Shown piece after piece: positions 1 to 5,522 of a stretch of DNA of 6,698 nucleotides. The notes beneath the pieces are model-generated. The model was not told the origin of the DNA. It ran no database searches and saw only the letters and a list, made by a program, of their open reading frames with translations. Location: assembly GCA_029978815.1 (NCBI GenBank), contig JAPOIQ010000060.1, positions 1 to 6,698 of the forward strand, given 5' to 3'. Every line of letters starts with the position of its first letter. The first letter of the stretch is position 1. A program made the position numbers and the translations under genes. The stretch is from a bacterium. Lineage in GTDB: Bacteria > Actinomycetota > Acidimicrobiia > Acidimicrobiales > Ilumatobacteraceae.

Positions 1-200
1 CTGACCATTATTTGTGTTGGGGCAGTTGCGCAGAATCGGACCAACTTGAGCGGACGCCGATCGTCGTTCCCGCAATCAGCTAGCAAGTCACGCGCCCACA
101 TTCATTGGCCAGCGGCCGTGCCATCACTCTTGCACTGGCTGAATGAAATGTTTGCCTTTTAGCGCGCTCGAGGTTGCAGATTGAAGAGAGTCACCTAAAC
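1..200. other. Left-edge region with no supported gene
   Basis: This stretch upstream of the carbonic anhydrase promoter holds no gene I can support. A plus-strand frame is open from the window edge to a TAG at 160-162 (53 codons), and minus-strand frames also run off the left edge. None gives a recognisable motif or a convincing ribosome binding site. A small GGCC-AGC-GGCC inverted repeat sits at 107-117. The plus frame could be the tail of a gene that begins outside the window, but nothing in its sequence argues for that. Confidence 0.4.
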
Positions 201-229
201 TCGACAAAGTTGACCAGAATAGTCATAAT
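201..229 (+). promoter_or_regulatory. Probable promoter of the carbonic anhydrase gene
   Basis: TCGACA at 201-206 matches the TTGACA -35 consensus at 5 of 6 bases. CATAAT at 224-229 matches the TATAAT -10 consensus at 5 of 6. The spacer is exactly 17 nt. Transcription would start near 236, leaving about a 20-nt leader that contains the ribosome binding site. This is the best sigma70-type promoter in the window. Confidence 0.6.
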
Positions 230-243
230 TAAAAATCCAACCC

Positions 244-250
244 GAAAGGA
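244..250 (+). promoter_or_regulatory. Ribosome binding site of the carbonic anhydrase
   Basis: GAAAGGA at 244-250 is a purine-rich Shine-Dalgarno sequence six bases before the ATG at 257. It fixes the start codon. It contrasts with the minus-strand genes in this window, most of which lack a clear Shine-Dalgarno sequence. Confidence 0.7.
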
Positions 251-256
251 CCCGAA

Positions 257-748
257 ATGAGTGTTACTGATGAGTTCATTGCCGCCAATTCTGCATACGT
301 AGAGAGTTTCGAAGATGGTGACTTGCCCCTGCCTCCAGCACGCAAAGTTGCGGTACTGGCCTGCATGGATGCCCGACTTGACCCCGCTGCCATCCTTGGT
401 TTAGCAAATGGTGACGCTCACGTCATTAGAAACGCTGGTGGCGTCGTCACAGATGACGCTCTGCGATCACTTGTAATTAGTCAGAAGTTGCTCGGCACTC
501 GGGAGATCGTTCTTCTTCACCACACCGACTGCGGAATGGTGACGTTTAGCGACGACGAAGTGAAGGCCCAGATCACTGCCGAAGTGGGCGTCAGGCCGCA
601 TTTTGCCTTGGAGGCGTTCCCAGACGTCACAGAAGATGTCCGTCAATCAATTTCGAGACTCAAGAACTCGCCGTTTTTGCCGAATGCCGAGAGCATTCGA
701 GGATTCGTGTACAACGTTTCTGACGGATCCATCACCGAGGTTGTATGA
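257..748 (+). CDS. canA: Beta-class carbonic anhydrase (Rv1284/CanA-like)
   Basis: This is a cytoplasmic zinc enzyme for reversible hydration of CO2 to bicarbonate, used in pH balance and in supplying bicarbonate to carboxylases. The 163-residue protein has the beta-class signature: Cys36 with Asp38 and Arg40 in CMDARLD, and His89 and Cys92 in LLHHTDCGM. Cys36, His89 and Cys92 are the expected zinc ligands, and Asp38-Arg40 is the dyad that gates the active site. The segments HVIRNAGG (residues 55-62), LLGTREIVLLHHTDCGM and RGFVYNV closely resemble Mycobacterium tuberculosis Rv1284 (canA), which from memory is also about 163 aa. The start is fixed by a strong Shine-Dalgarno sequence. The gene stands alone on the plus strand, with its own promoter and a hairpin three bases after the stop. 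It has no evident link to the minus-strand genes. Confidence 0.93.
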   Translation: MSVTDEFIAANSAYVESFEDGDLPLPPARKVAVLACMDARLDPAAILGLANGDAHVIRNAGGVVTDDALRSLVISQKLLGTREIVLLHHTDCGMVTFSDDEVKAQITAEVGVRPHFALEAFPDVTEDVRQSISRLKNSPFLPNAESIRGFVYNVSDGSITEVV

Positions 749-750
749 GC

Positions 751-784
751 GCTGGTTGGGTCAGGTGTTCCTGTCCCAACCAGC
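751..784. terminator. Strong hairpin, probable terminator between convergent genes
   Basis: The ten bases gctggttggg at 751-760 pair perfectly with cccaaccagc at 775-784. Inside, CAGG (762-765) pairs with CCTG (770-773) around a TGTT loop, with a single T-T mismatch at 761/774, giving 14 base pairs. The hairpin begins three bases after the carbonic anhydrase stop and lies 58 bases beyond the methyltransferase stop on the other strand, so it could serve both. No T-run follows on either strand. Such U-less hairpins are common in actinobacteria but are less certain terminators. Confidence 0.75.
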
Positions 785-842
785 AATTGCCTGTGAACGT
801 CCGAATCACGCGATTCGTCAGTTGCTGCCGGCGAGCGTTCGA

Positions 843-1514
843 CTAGGTGGTCTTAACGGCGACTTCGAGACCACCATCGAATGGAAGCGTTCTTGTCATA
901 AAGCCGTTGACAGGGTCATCGAGATACTCAAATAATCCGCCGTAGAGGTTGCGACGAACCGTCGTGTTGTCCGCAACGATCATTCCGCCAGTGCGGATAT
1001 GAGGCCCGACTAGTTTGGCAACATCAGCGGCAATCGGCGCCCAAATATCGAGCAGAAGGAAATCGATCGGCTCATCAATATTCCGGAGTGTGTCGCGGAT
1101 GTCACCGGTTTGAGTGTCGATCGAATCGCTGAGCATCGCCTTTTCGAAGTTGTGGCGAGCAACCGCCATCTTCGTGGGCTCGTTGTCGCAGGTTGTGACG
1201 ATCCCGCCTCCGTTATCTCGCACAGCTGCAGCGAGAAACAGTGTGGATACACCGAATGACGTTCCAGCTTCGATGATCCGAGTTGCTCCGATGGAGCGAC
1301 AGATCAGATACACAAATTCGGCTTTGTCTCGATCGATCGCAACGAACTTGTCTCGCCAAAATTTCCGACTTGATGAGCCTTCTTCTTCATAACCGGTGGG
1401 TCGCTCGGCACCATTTGCGTAATACTCGTCAATCGCCGAATTCTGGGCGTCATTCAGCCGGTACAACTCGTCGAGAAGTTCGTTGAGTCGAGCATCATCG
1501 TTGAGGCTGTTCAT
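843..1514 (-). CDS. Class I SAM-dependent O-methyltransferase-like protein
   Basis: The protein probably transfers a methyl group from S-adenosylmethionine to a small molecule; the substrate is unknown. From the ATG at 1514 it is 223 aa, the usual size for O-methyltransferase family 3 and Methyltransf_24-type proteins. The N-terminal third (residues 1-55) is helical and charged. SAM-binding motif I is IIEAGTSFGVST (residues 80-91), followed by the acidic ribose-contact segment TTCDNEP (108-113). Then come DFLLLDIW (151-158) and GGMIVADN (176-183). Asp156, Asp182 and Asn183 sit where metal-dependent catechol-type O-methyltransferases bind Mg2+. An in-frame ATG at 1592 would add 26 residues that look unlike the family. 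I preferred 1514 because a modest GAGG lies about eight bases upstream. The gene is 177 nt downstream of the RdhA-like gene on the same strand, so it may be transcribed separately. A link to that pathway is unproven. Confidence 0.82.
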   Translation of the reverse strand: MNSLNDDARLNELLDELYRLNDAQNSAIDEYYANGAERPTGYEEEGSSSRKFWRDKFVAIDRDKAEFVYLICRSIGATRIIEAGTSFGVSTLFLAAAVRDNGGGIVTTCDNEPTKMAVARHNFEKAMLSDSIDTQTGDIRDTLRNIDEPIDFLLLDIWAPIAADVAKLVGPHIRTGGMIVADNTTVRRNLYGGLFEYLDDPVNGFMTRTLPFDGGLEVAVKTT

Positions 1515-1599
1515 GTCATCAGCCTCGCACACGTCAGACGGCGCTCGGTACCCGTCGCGGGGTAGAGAACGTGCTCGCATAGGGAGGCCCATGTGCTCC

Positions 1600-1626
1600 G
1601 CTCATCGAAAGGCTCATCGAAAGGCT
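1600..1626. repeat. 12-bp tandem direct repeat, 2.25 copies
   Basis: The unit gctcatcgaaag occurs at 1600-1611 and again without change at 1612-1623, followed by a third partial copy, gct. It lies in the gap between the end of the RdhA-like gene and the methyltransferase start, 86-112 bases upstream of the chosen methyltransferase ATG. It could be a replication-slippage duplication or a pair of adjacent protein-binding sites. The rest of the 1515-1691 gap shows no convincing promoter, terminator or gene. Confidence 0.85.
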
Positions 1627-1691
1627 GGGCATGTCAGGTTGCAGACAGATGCCGAAACCGTGAGTACCCCCGGGCTGGAATGCTCTCTGAC

Positions 1692-2924
1692 CTATGCCTG
1701 AGAGTCAGAAGAGCCGGGCCACCACGACTCGGCCTGTCGACGTCCGCCTTTTCCTTCTCGATGGTGTAGCCAGAGCGCGAACCGTCGGAAACGAGACCCG
1801 GCAAGACGCAGCCAGATGCGATTGCGTCGTGTGGTGTAATCACGAGTGAACGGGCACACACGGACACAGACTGAGCAATCGCTGTTCACTTTCGTCCAAT
1901 ATGAAAAGCATTTCTCTCCGTCAATGCTCCACTTCTTAACACCCTTCAGATTCGACCGGTTATGGCGATCTAGTGAGGGTTCGGCATTGGGAATTGCTTT
2001 CGAAGGGCAGCCCGTTGAACACGCTGAGCAGATATCGCACATCTCGCGAACCCCAAATGAAATTGGCCGATCGATTGCGATAGGAGCATTCGTGAAGATC
2101 TTTCCGAATCGGACACTCGTGCCGAATTCCGGGGTAATAACGAGACCGTGTTTTCCGTATTCGCCAAGCCCCGCCTGGATCGCATACGGGATCGCAAGAG
2201 CGGTGTCGTTCATTGAGGGAACGGCCTCGTAACCAAGGTTTCTGAGGTACTGGGCGAGAGTGAGTAGCACAACGGCATCTTGGCTATAGCCCATGCCCGT
2301 CGCCGCCCCTGAGAGAGCCGAGGGTGCAGTTTCAATAAGAGTTGCGTCCATCGCCTGCCCGATAACAATGACCCGATCCAGACCCTCCGAAATGTCGTTC
2401 GGCTTGGGACCATTGGAGTCAATGGAGAACCGTTCGGTATATGTCCAGCGTCCGTCATATGTAGCTACCCCGACAAGATCAGCCCCCGCAGCGTGAGCGG
2501 CATGTTTGATGAGCGCTGAAGCATCGTCGGGGGAGCCGAGATCAACCCGCTCGGTGGCCCCATCTCGCAACATTGACAGTGGGTCTAAAAAACCATCCCG
2601 ACGGTCAATGTGCTCGTACATCTCGGCAAAGACGTCAGCGACATGCCAAGTGGCATTTCGAAACGCATAGTCGTTCTGCTGGTACCCCTTCGCTGCCCTC
2701 CAGTCGGCGAGAGGCTCTCGATAGGTCGAGTAGAAAAGATCGCTGCGCTCAGAACGGATAGTCGGGTCGTGGCGTGAACGGGCGAACACATCATCGACTT
2801 GACTGAAGCGCTCGAAATCTGAATTCACACAGAATCCGCAGGAGATATCTGAGGCATCTGCTGCAACAGGGATGCGGGTTCGGGTTTTTGCGCGCTTGGC
2901 GGCGTCACCTCGGCCCGTGTGCAT
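1692..2924 (-). CDS. rdhA: Reductive dehalogenase family protein (RdhA-like), soluble, without Tat signal
   Basis: The protein resembles corrinoid- and [4Fe-4S]-dependent reductive dehalogenases, which replace a halogen on an organic substrate with hydrogen using low-potential electrons. It has 410 residues. The segment ADLVGVATYDGRWTY (148-162) is characteristic of the family. The core GYSQDA...SMNDTALAIP...AGLGEYGKHGL...SVRFGKIFT runs over 212-278. Tyr213, Asn239 and Arg272 reproduce the exact spacing (26 and 59 residues) of PceA Tyr246, Asn272 and Arg305. Cluster 1 is Cys296-x2-Cys299-x2-Cys302-x3-Cys306-Pro. Cluster 2 is Cys339, then Cys350-x2-Cys353-x3-Cys357-Pro, preceded by the typical KCFSYW. 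A Trp-Trp pair (401-402) near the C-terminus is also RdhA-like. There is no Tat twin-arginine leader, no fused flavin/ferredoxin module and no RdhB anchor gene beside it, so a cytosolic role is likely. An N-terminal CxxC (Cys29, Cys32) is of unknown use. Epoxyqueuosine reductase QueG shares the fold but lacks this Tyr/Asn/Arg arrangement. Whether it truly dehalogenates is inference. Confidence 0.87.
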   Translation of the reverse strand: MHTGRGDAAKRAKTRTRIPVAADASDISCGFCVNSDFERFSQVDDVFARSRHDPTIRSERSDLFYSTYREPLADWRAAKGYQQNDYAFRNATWHVADVFAEMYEHIDRRDGFLDPLSMLRDGATERVDLGSPDDASALIKHAAHAAGADLVGVATYDGRWTYTERFSIDSNGPKPNDISEGLDRVIVIGQAMDATLIETAPSALSGAATGMGYSQDAVVLLTLAQYLRNLGYEAVPSMNDTALAIPYAIQAGLGEYGKHGLVITPEFGTSVRFGKIFTNAPIAIDRPISFGVREMCDICSACSTGCPSKAIPNAEPSLDRHNRSNLKGVKKWSIDGEKCFSYWTKVNSDCSVCVRVCPFTRDYTTRRNRIWLRLAGSRFRRFALWLHHREGKGGRRQAESWWPGSSDSQA

Positions 2925-2930
2925 AGAACG

Positions 2931-2936
2931 ATTGTA
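2931..2936 (-). promoter_or_regulatory. Candidate -10 element of the RdhA-like gene (leaderless start)
   Basis: On the minus strand, TACAAT lies six bases before the ATG at 2924. That spacing would place transcription initiation at or next to the A of the start codon. No Shine-Dalgarno sequence is visible, which fits a leaderless mRNA. I see no good -35 hexamer. The gene may be transcribed from here as well as by read-through from the genes upstream. Confidence 0.45.
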
Positions 2937-2965
2937 CGCGGTCTGATAACTCGACGGTCTTGCCG

Positions 2966-3334
2966 TTACCGACCGAATGAGGCGATGGTCGCCCCGTCGA
3001 GATACTCATCGGCTCGGATAATTTTCCCGTCTTTGACCAGCACGATGAGGCATCCAGGCAACTCGCCCGACCCTGATCCCCAATCGAGGTGCATCACGTG
3101 TTGCTGTACAAATCCGCCATCTATGTCGTATCGACGAATGTTGCTGAACGAACGTGAGGTGGTCATTGCCGCTAACGCATCAAGGCTTGCAAGGTTCTGT
3201 TCCTTTGTCATTTCGATCCCGTCGGTGTTATGCCAGATAACAACGTCGTCGGCATACAGCTCGCCAAGTGCCGCACTGTCGCCGGCGGTAATCGCGGCAA
3301 TTACTCCGTCTGCAATGTCGTCATATGCACCCAT
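2966..3334 (-). CDS. Small NTF2-fold / SnoaL-like protein
   Basis: The protein has 122 residues from the ATG at 3334 and fits the nuclear transport factor 2 / SnoaL-like superfamily, whose members are small cone-shaped alpha+beta proteins of about 110-140 aa. Many act as isomerases, dehydratases or cyclases on hydrophobic substrates; others only bind ligands. Visible family features are an N-terminal helix with ITAGDSAALGELYADDVVIWHN (15-36), a VQQHVMHLDW strand (76-85), CLIVLVKDGKIIRADEYLD (95-113) and a short C-terminal tail. His35 and Asp113 would face the typical pocket, but no catalytic assignment is possible. A second in-frame ATG at 3352 would add six residues. I chose 3334 because a TANNNT element lies seven bases upstream. 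It sits 51 nt after the crotonase-family gene and 41 nt before the RdhA-like gene, so it probably acts in the same pathway. Confidence 0.78.
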   Translation of the reverse strand: MGAYDDIADGVIAAITAGDSAALGELYADDVVIWHNTDGIEMTKEQNLASLDALAAMTTSRSFSNIRRYDIDGGFVQQHVMHLDWGSGSGELPGCLIVLVKDGKIIRADEYLDGATIASFGR

Positions 3335-3341
3335 AGGGAGA

Positions 3342-3347
3342 ACGGTA
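3342..3347 (-). promoter_or_regulatory. Candidate -10 element of the NTF2-like gene
   Basis: On the minus strand, TACCGT (TANNNT type) lies seven bases before the ATG at 3334, the same arrangement as at the RdhA-like, acyl-CoA dehydrogenase and oxidoreductase starts. It matches the -10 consensus less well than those sites, and no -35 box is evident. If the ATG at 3352 is the true start, this element is coincidental. Confidence 0.3.
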
Positions 3348-3385
3348 CACATGGCGACGATCGGTCGAGGTTGTTGGCTGCTGAA

Positions 3386-4165
3386 CTACTTGCCAGTGAA
3401 CCGGGGCTCTCGACGCTCGGCCATTGCGGTGGTGCCCTCACGGAAATCACTTGTTTCACGTAGCCACGCTTGCTCGTGGCCTTCGTGATCGGTTGCGGCG
3501 GCAACATCGTCAGCGATCGTTCCCCGCAATGTCTTGCGGATTGATTGAACAGCAAGAGGAGCAGATATCGCAATCTCCCGGGCAAGGGATTGTGCGGTTT
3601 CGCGCAACTTGACGAGCGGGGCCAGATGATCTGCAAGACCGATTGCGACCGCCGCATCGCCGGTGACGCGCCGGCCGGTGTAGAGCAGTTCTGCGGCCGC
3701 TTGTGGCCCGACTAAACGCGGAAGAGTGACGCTGAGACCGAACCCATGGTGAAAGCCGAGTCGAGCGAAGTTTGCGGAGAACCTCGCCTCAGGAGCAGCA
3801 ATACGAAAATCCGCCGAAAGCGCAACTCCAAGGCCACCGCCAATTGCCGCCCCCTGAACAGCTGCAACAATCGGTTTCGTATTCCTGAAGATTCTTACCG
3901 CAGCGGCGTACAGATCTTCGGTCGTGTAGCTGGTCTCCCCGGCAGAGAAGTCAGCACCCGCACAGAAATGCTTGCCTTCAGCGCACAGCACGACCGCTCG
4001 ACAGCGATCATCGTTGTCGAGCGTTTCGAGGGCATCGGCGATGCCACCGATGAGTTTCATCGAGAAAAAGTTGTTCGGCGGTTGCGAGAGTTCGATCGTC
4101 GCAACAAAGTCGTCACAGACTGATAGTCGAAGTGCGTCGTTGTGCAGATCAATGATTTCGCTCAT
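3386..4165 (-). CDS. Crotonase-family (enoyl-CoA hydratase/isomerase-like) protein, hydratase glutamates absent
   Basis: The protein has 259 aa, the normal crotonase length, and acts on an acyl-CoA thioester. The oxyanion-hole segments are intact: HFCAGADFSAG (66-76) and QGAAIGGGLGVALSADFRIA (104-123). Downstream are LPRLVGPQAAAELLYTGRRVTGDAAVAIGLAD (148-179) and the C-terminal FREGTTAMAERREPRF. Both catalytic glutamates of rat enoyl-CoA hydratase (Glu144, Glu164) are replaced: by alignment they fall on Gly113 and Phe133. The Asp145 nucleophile position of 4-chlorobenzoyl-CoA dehalogenase falls on Gly141, so that activity is not supported either. GFHHGFG (137-143) may hold the alternative catalytic residues, possibly His139 or His140. 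Isomerase, lyase or thioester-hydrolase chemistry is as likely as hydration. The ATG shares one base with the acyl-CoA dehydrogenase stop (TAATG), so translation is probably coupled. Confidence 0.86.
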   Translation of the reverse strand: MSEIIDLHNDALRLSVCDDFVATIELSQPPNNFFSMKLIGGIADALETLDNDDRCRAVVLCAEGKHFCAGADFSAGETSYTTEDLYAAAVRIFRNTKPIVAAVQGAAIGGGLGVALSADFRIAAPEARFSANFARLGFHHGFGLSVTLPRLVGPQAAAELLYTGRRVTGDAAVAIGLADHLAPLVKLRETAQSLAREIAISAPLAVQSIRKTLRGTIADDVAAATDHEGHEQAWLRETSDFREGTTAMAERREPRFTGK

Positions 4166-5406
4166 TACTTACCCACATCCTTAAATGCGACCCCTCGATC
4201 AGTGGCTGGTTCTTTCGGAAGTCCGAGCACGTTCTCGCCAAGAATGTTGTGCTGGATTTCGTCGGTTCCCCCTGCGATTGATTGAGCGGGCGTAGAAACG
4301 AGAATCTCGGCGACAACACTGTCGAGCGGGTCATCTCCTGTCTTCAGCATTCCTTGAGCGCCAGCAATCATTGAGTGCACATGATTCGCATCACGAGCAA
4401 TGCGCGAGAGCGCCAGCTTTCCAATTGAACCCTCCGAGCCTGGCGGCTTGCCAAGAGCCCGAGCGGCCTTTGCTCGTTCAGCGGTCCATTCCGATGCCCT
4501 ATGGAAGCTGTAGAGCTTCATCATTTCCTGTCGGATGACCGGGTCGTTGCTCACGCCCCGAGCTTCGGCTCTCGGAATAACAAGATCTGCCCGACCCATG
4601 CGTTGCGGGTACCACTCGTACGTCCTGTTGAACTCGGCGGCCTCTGCCTTTGCTTCCTCGATGACTCGGCCGTGAGTACCCGGGGCGAAGTAGACATTGC
4701 CAATCGATGCGAATGAGCGCTCATGGGCAAGCGTCCCGCGAGCGACCTTCCAACCATCGTTGATGTCGCCGACAACATCTGTCGCCGGCACGCGCGCATC
4801 GGTGAGAAAGACCTCATTGAATGAGTCGTGGTAATTCATCTCGACGATCTGGCGAACTTCGACACCGGGTTGACGCATGTCAATCAAGAAGTAGGTGATA
4901 CCGGCATGCTTTGGCACATCCCAATCGGTTCGAGCGACGAGGATGGCCATATCAGCATCGTGCGCCATGGTGTTCCACACCTTCTGACCGTTAACGATCC
5001 ACTCGTCGCCATCGCGAACAGCGCTGCAGCGCAAGCCCGCAAGGTCAGATCCGGCGCCGGGCTCAGAGAACAATTGGCACCATGTCAACTCGCCGATGAT
5101 GGTCTTGCGCAGATATTTCGATTTCAGCTCGTCTGAGGCATGGTCGTAGATCGTGGGAGCAGCAAGGCTCATCCCCCCGCCAAGCGGAACCGCAACCCCT
5201 CCGGCCTGGCGGATAGCCCGATGTGCAACACGATCGGCCCACGCCGGCAGCCCCCGGCCATGCCATTTCGGCTCCCACGAGGGAACCGCCCAACCTGACT
5301 CGACGAGACGTGTTCGCCATTCAAGGAGCGAAAGATTCGGATCCCATGCCCCGTGGAACCATTCAAGCACTTCACGTTCGACGTCATGTTCGGTGGGCGA
5401 AGCCAT
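4165..5406 (-). CDS. Acyl-CoA dehydrogenase (FadE type)
   Basis: This flavoprotein probably introduces a trans-2,3 double bond into an acyl-CoA and passes electrons to electron-transfer flavoprotein. From the ATG at 5406 it has 413 aa. In order are a helical N-terminal domain with GWAVPSWEPKWHGRGLP (residues 38-54), the FAD/substrate signature QLFSEPGAGSDLAGL (111-125), the middle beta-domain (HDSFNEVFLTDARVP, 193-207), and the C-terminal helices ending in AGGTDEIQHNILGENVLGLP (378-397). The medium-chain-type catalytic glutamate position (EGT) is Gly379. The base is therefore more likely Glu229 in LAHERS, as in isovaleryl- and long-chain-type enzymes. An in-frame ATG at 5451 would add 15 poorly fitting residues. 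I chose 5406 because of the TAACAT element just upstream. It heads a run with the crotonase, NTF2-like and RdhA-like genes. Confidence 0.92.
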   Translation of the reverse strand: MASPTEHDVEREVLEWFHGAWDPNLSLLEWRTRLVESGWAVPSWEPKWHGRGLPAWADRVAHRAIRQAGGVAVPLGGGMSLAAPTIYDHASDELKSKYLRKTIIGELTWCQLFSEPGAGSDLAGLRCSAVRDGDEWIVNGQKVWNTMAHDADMAILVARTDWDVPKHAGITYFLIDMRQPGVEVRQIVEMNYHDSFNEVFLTDARVPATDVVGDINDGWKVARGTLAHERSFASIGNVYFAPGTHGRVIEEAKAEAAEFNRTYEWYPQRMGRADLVIPRAEARGVSNDPVIRQEMMKLYSFHRASEWTAERAKAARALGKPPGSEGSIGKLALSRIARDANHVHSMIAGAQGMLKTGDDPLDSVVAEILVSTPAQSIAGGTDEIQHNILGENVLGLPKEPATDRGVAFKDVGK

Positions 5407-5413
5407 ACAAGCG

Positions 5414-5419
5414 ATGTTA
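5414..5419 (-). promoter_or_regulatory. Candidate -10 element of the acyl-CoA dehydrogenase run
   Basis: On the minus strand, TAACAT lies seven bases before the ATG at 5406, consistent with a leaderless transcript that would drive the downstream acyl-CoA dehydrogenase, crotonase, NTF2-like and RdhA-like genes. The -35 region falls within the inverted repeat at 5434-5451, and no close TTGACA match is seen there. Confidence 0.45.
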
Positions 5420-5433
5420 CGGCAGGACGGTTT

Positions 5434-5451
5434 GTGGCGAAGAGGCGCCAC
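5434..5451. repeat. Inverted repeat GTGGCG-n6-CGCCAC
   Basis: GTGGCG (5434-5439) and CGCCAC (5446-5451) are perfect complements around a six-base spacer. The right arm overlaps a second palindrome, CCACGTGG (5448-5455). The element covers the expected -35 region of the acyl-CoA dehydrogenase promoter and lies about 70-90 bases past the stop of the Gfo/Idh gene. It could be a repressor site or a weak terminator hairpin. No T-run follows it. Confidence 0.5.
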
Positions 5452-5465
5452 GTGGTTATCGAGCA

Positions 5466-5494
5466 GTTCGAATGATGCATCACTCGAACGTTCG
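5466..5494. promoter_or_regulatory. 24-bp near-perfect palindrome, candidate operator
   Basis: The left arm gttcgaatgatg (5466-5477) and right arm catcactcgaac (5478-5489) are complementary at 11 of 12 positions, and the central ten bases, TGATGCATCA, are perfectly symmetric. The right arm continues into a second palindrome, CGAACGTTCG (5485-5494), so the GTTCG/CGAAC half-site occurs three times in 29 bases. The centre lies about 71 bases upstream of the acyl-CoA dehydrogenase start. Length and symmetry suit a dimeric regulator such as a TetR-family protein. It lies 34-57 bases after the Gfo/Idh stop, so a role as a transcript-end hairpin is the alternative. Confidence 0.6.
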
Positions 5495-5522
5495 CAGCCG
5501 CTGTTAGTTGAAGCGAGCGAAG

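Noticed and set aside
1515..1592. N-terminal extension of the methyltransferase to the ATG at 1592
   Set aside because: The added 26 residues resemble no family N-terminus, and the ATG at 1514 has a reasonable upstream GAGG and gives a normal-length protein.
1683..1709. Hairpin at the end of the RdhA-like gene as a terminator
   Set aside because: Only a 5-6 bp stem with a 12-base loop can form (TCTGAC/GTCAGA or CTCTC/GAGAG), it overlaps the coding end, and no T-run follows.
1692..2924. Epoxyqueuosine reductase (QueG) as the identity of the Fe-S protein
   Set aside because: The fold and double-cluster motifs are shared, but the Tyr/Asn/Arg spacing, the ADLVGVATYDGRWTY and KCFSYW segments, and the terminal Trp pair all match reductive dehalogenases.
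2919..3488. Plus-strand open frame (189 codons) opposite the NTF2-like gene and its flanks
   Set aside because: It spans parts of three minus-strand genes, its product has no recognisable motif, and no ribosome binding site is evident. It is an antisense shadow.
3386..4165. 4-chlorobenzoyl-CoA dehalogenase as the function of the crotonase-family protein
   Set aside because: It would suit the dehalogenation context, but the nucleophilic Asp145 position aligns with a glycine and the Trp137 position with phenylalanine.
5485..5494. CGAACGTTCG as a LexA (SOS) box
   Set aside because: Gram-positive SOS boxes need about four bases between CGAAC and GTTCG. Here the half-sites abut directly, and the downstream genes are not DNA-repair genes.
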